From positions 227,199-291,198 of the forward strand of contig JTDE01000272.1 in the NCBI GenBank assembly GCA_014338405.1: DNA of 64,000 bases. The letters run 5' to 3'. The position numbers and the translations under genes were made by a program. Shown piece after piece: positions 63,450 through 64,000 of this stretch. Every line of letters begins with the position of its first letter. The first letter of the stretch is position 1. Origin of the DNA: Paragonimus skrjabini miyazakii (taxonomy: Eukaryota > Platyhelminthes > Trematoda > Plagiorchiida > Troglotrematidae). The notes beneath the pieces were generated by a model. That model was not told the DNA's origin and ran no database searches. It saw only the letters and a list, made by a program, of their open reading frames with translations.

Positions 63450-64000
63450 GTAAGTTTCCATCACTTGGCTTCTACTGTCTAACTCACAATTTTTCCGAAT
63501 TTAAACCAGCGTATTTCGAATTGTTTCAAACCATTTTTCAGTGGTAGGATAATTCGCGCAGATAAGTCTAGTCAGGTGTGATCAAAGCGTTAATTTTTTC
63601 CACTGACGGTTCCATTCAGACAGCAAACTGAACTAGTTAGGAAGTGTTTCGACGAATCTCACTGAGCCTGCATTGTTAAGGGAAGGCAGGGCGTAACAAG
63701 ACAGTAACGTGTATGACTTTTAGTTTTTTTCAACACCCGTGGGAGCGATGGTTTAGTGAATAAGAGCTATTTTTTGACAAAAACGTTAGCACTCAACTCA
63801 AGTCCGATCACCTCTGTCTGTCGAGTCTTATTCTGGAGACCAGTTTGTGAGATATCTGCCAAAATAGTGTGTCGTTAAATATCTGTGACAACATGAGTGG
63901 TGAGCACTCTATATTGAACCCACTTTTTAATGTTAGAAGTTAAGCTAGGTGAGTGTGACTGGCTGATGTGTTTACAATTTCTAAATCATTTTCTATGGTG
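63450..64000 (+). other. Start of junctophilin intron 1
   Basis: This intron begins with GTAAGT and runs off the window. A tRNA-like stretch near 63740-63815, with an A-box-like start (GGGAGCGATGGTTTAGTG) and a poor B-box, may be another decayed SINE. Confidence 0.75.

Noticed and set aside
63450..63547. Extension of the junctophilin exon to the stop at 63547
   Set aside because: A consensus GTAAGT donor at 63450 falls exactly where MORN similarity ends; the rest is intronic.
1..64000. CRISPR array, operon or other prokaryotic system
   Set aside because: No regularly spaced direct repeats, no cas-like proteins and eukaryotic gene structure throughout.

Overview
The window reads as AT-rich, gene-poor, intron-rich metazoan DNA. 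The best fit is a flatworm, most likely a digenean trematode such as a Fasciola, Paragonimus or opisthorchiid relative. The reasons are multi-kilobase introns with GT..AG borders, a mix of decayed RTE, CR1 and Penelope-like retroelements with tRNA-headed SINEs, and two animal-specific protein-coding loci. There are no operons, ribosome binding sites or bacterial gene spacing. Two assembly gaps of exactly 100 N (21603-21702 and 48038-48137) have unknown true lengths. The taxonomic call is inference.

Gene 1 (about 28482-48408, plus strand) is a nuclear receptor of the NR2E group, PNR/NR2E3/FAX-1 type. It can be joined from four exons with matching splice phases: 28482-28629, 34455-35337, 44790-44893 and 47317-48037, with the last running into the gap. 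A likely C-terminal piece follows at 48139-48408. The joined product has a first Met, about 308 residues of Ser/Thr-rich A/B domain, a complete two-finger DNA-binding domain with P-box CNGCSG, the NR2E signature AVQNERQPR, and a long low-complexity hinge. No ligand-binding domain can be recognised anywhere in the window, so it is either inside the gap or absent.

Gene 2 (63071 onward, plus strand) is the first coding exon of junctophilin, a MORN-repeat protein that ties the plasma membrane to the ER/SR. The rest lies beyond the window. The two genes look unrelated in function. About 14.6 kb separates them.

The other DNA is mostly decayed transposons and unassigned sequence. A degenerate CR1-type LINE fills roughly 6.8-11.8 kb. 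It is interrupted by a 420-bp foldback element (7853-8272) that itself carries a tRNA-like SINE segment, and by about 0.5 kb of foreign DNA (8713-9240). RTE fragments lie at 2.2-2.7 and 15.9-16.85 kb. Penelope-like pieces lie at 13.17-13.66 kb (with a 71-bp nearly perfect inverted repeat), 51.2-51.43 kb and 60.17-60.39 kb. SINE-like copies of two families are scattered through the window. CpG-richer patches lie upstream of both genes and also, unexplained, at 5.7-6.4 and 49.15-49.44 kb.
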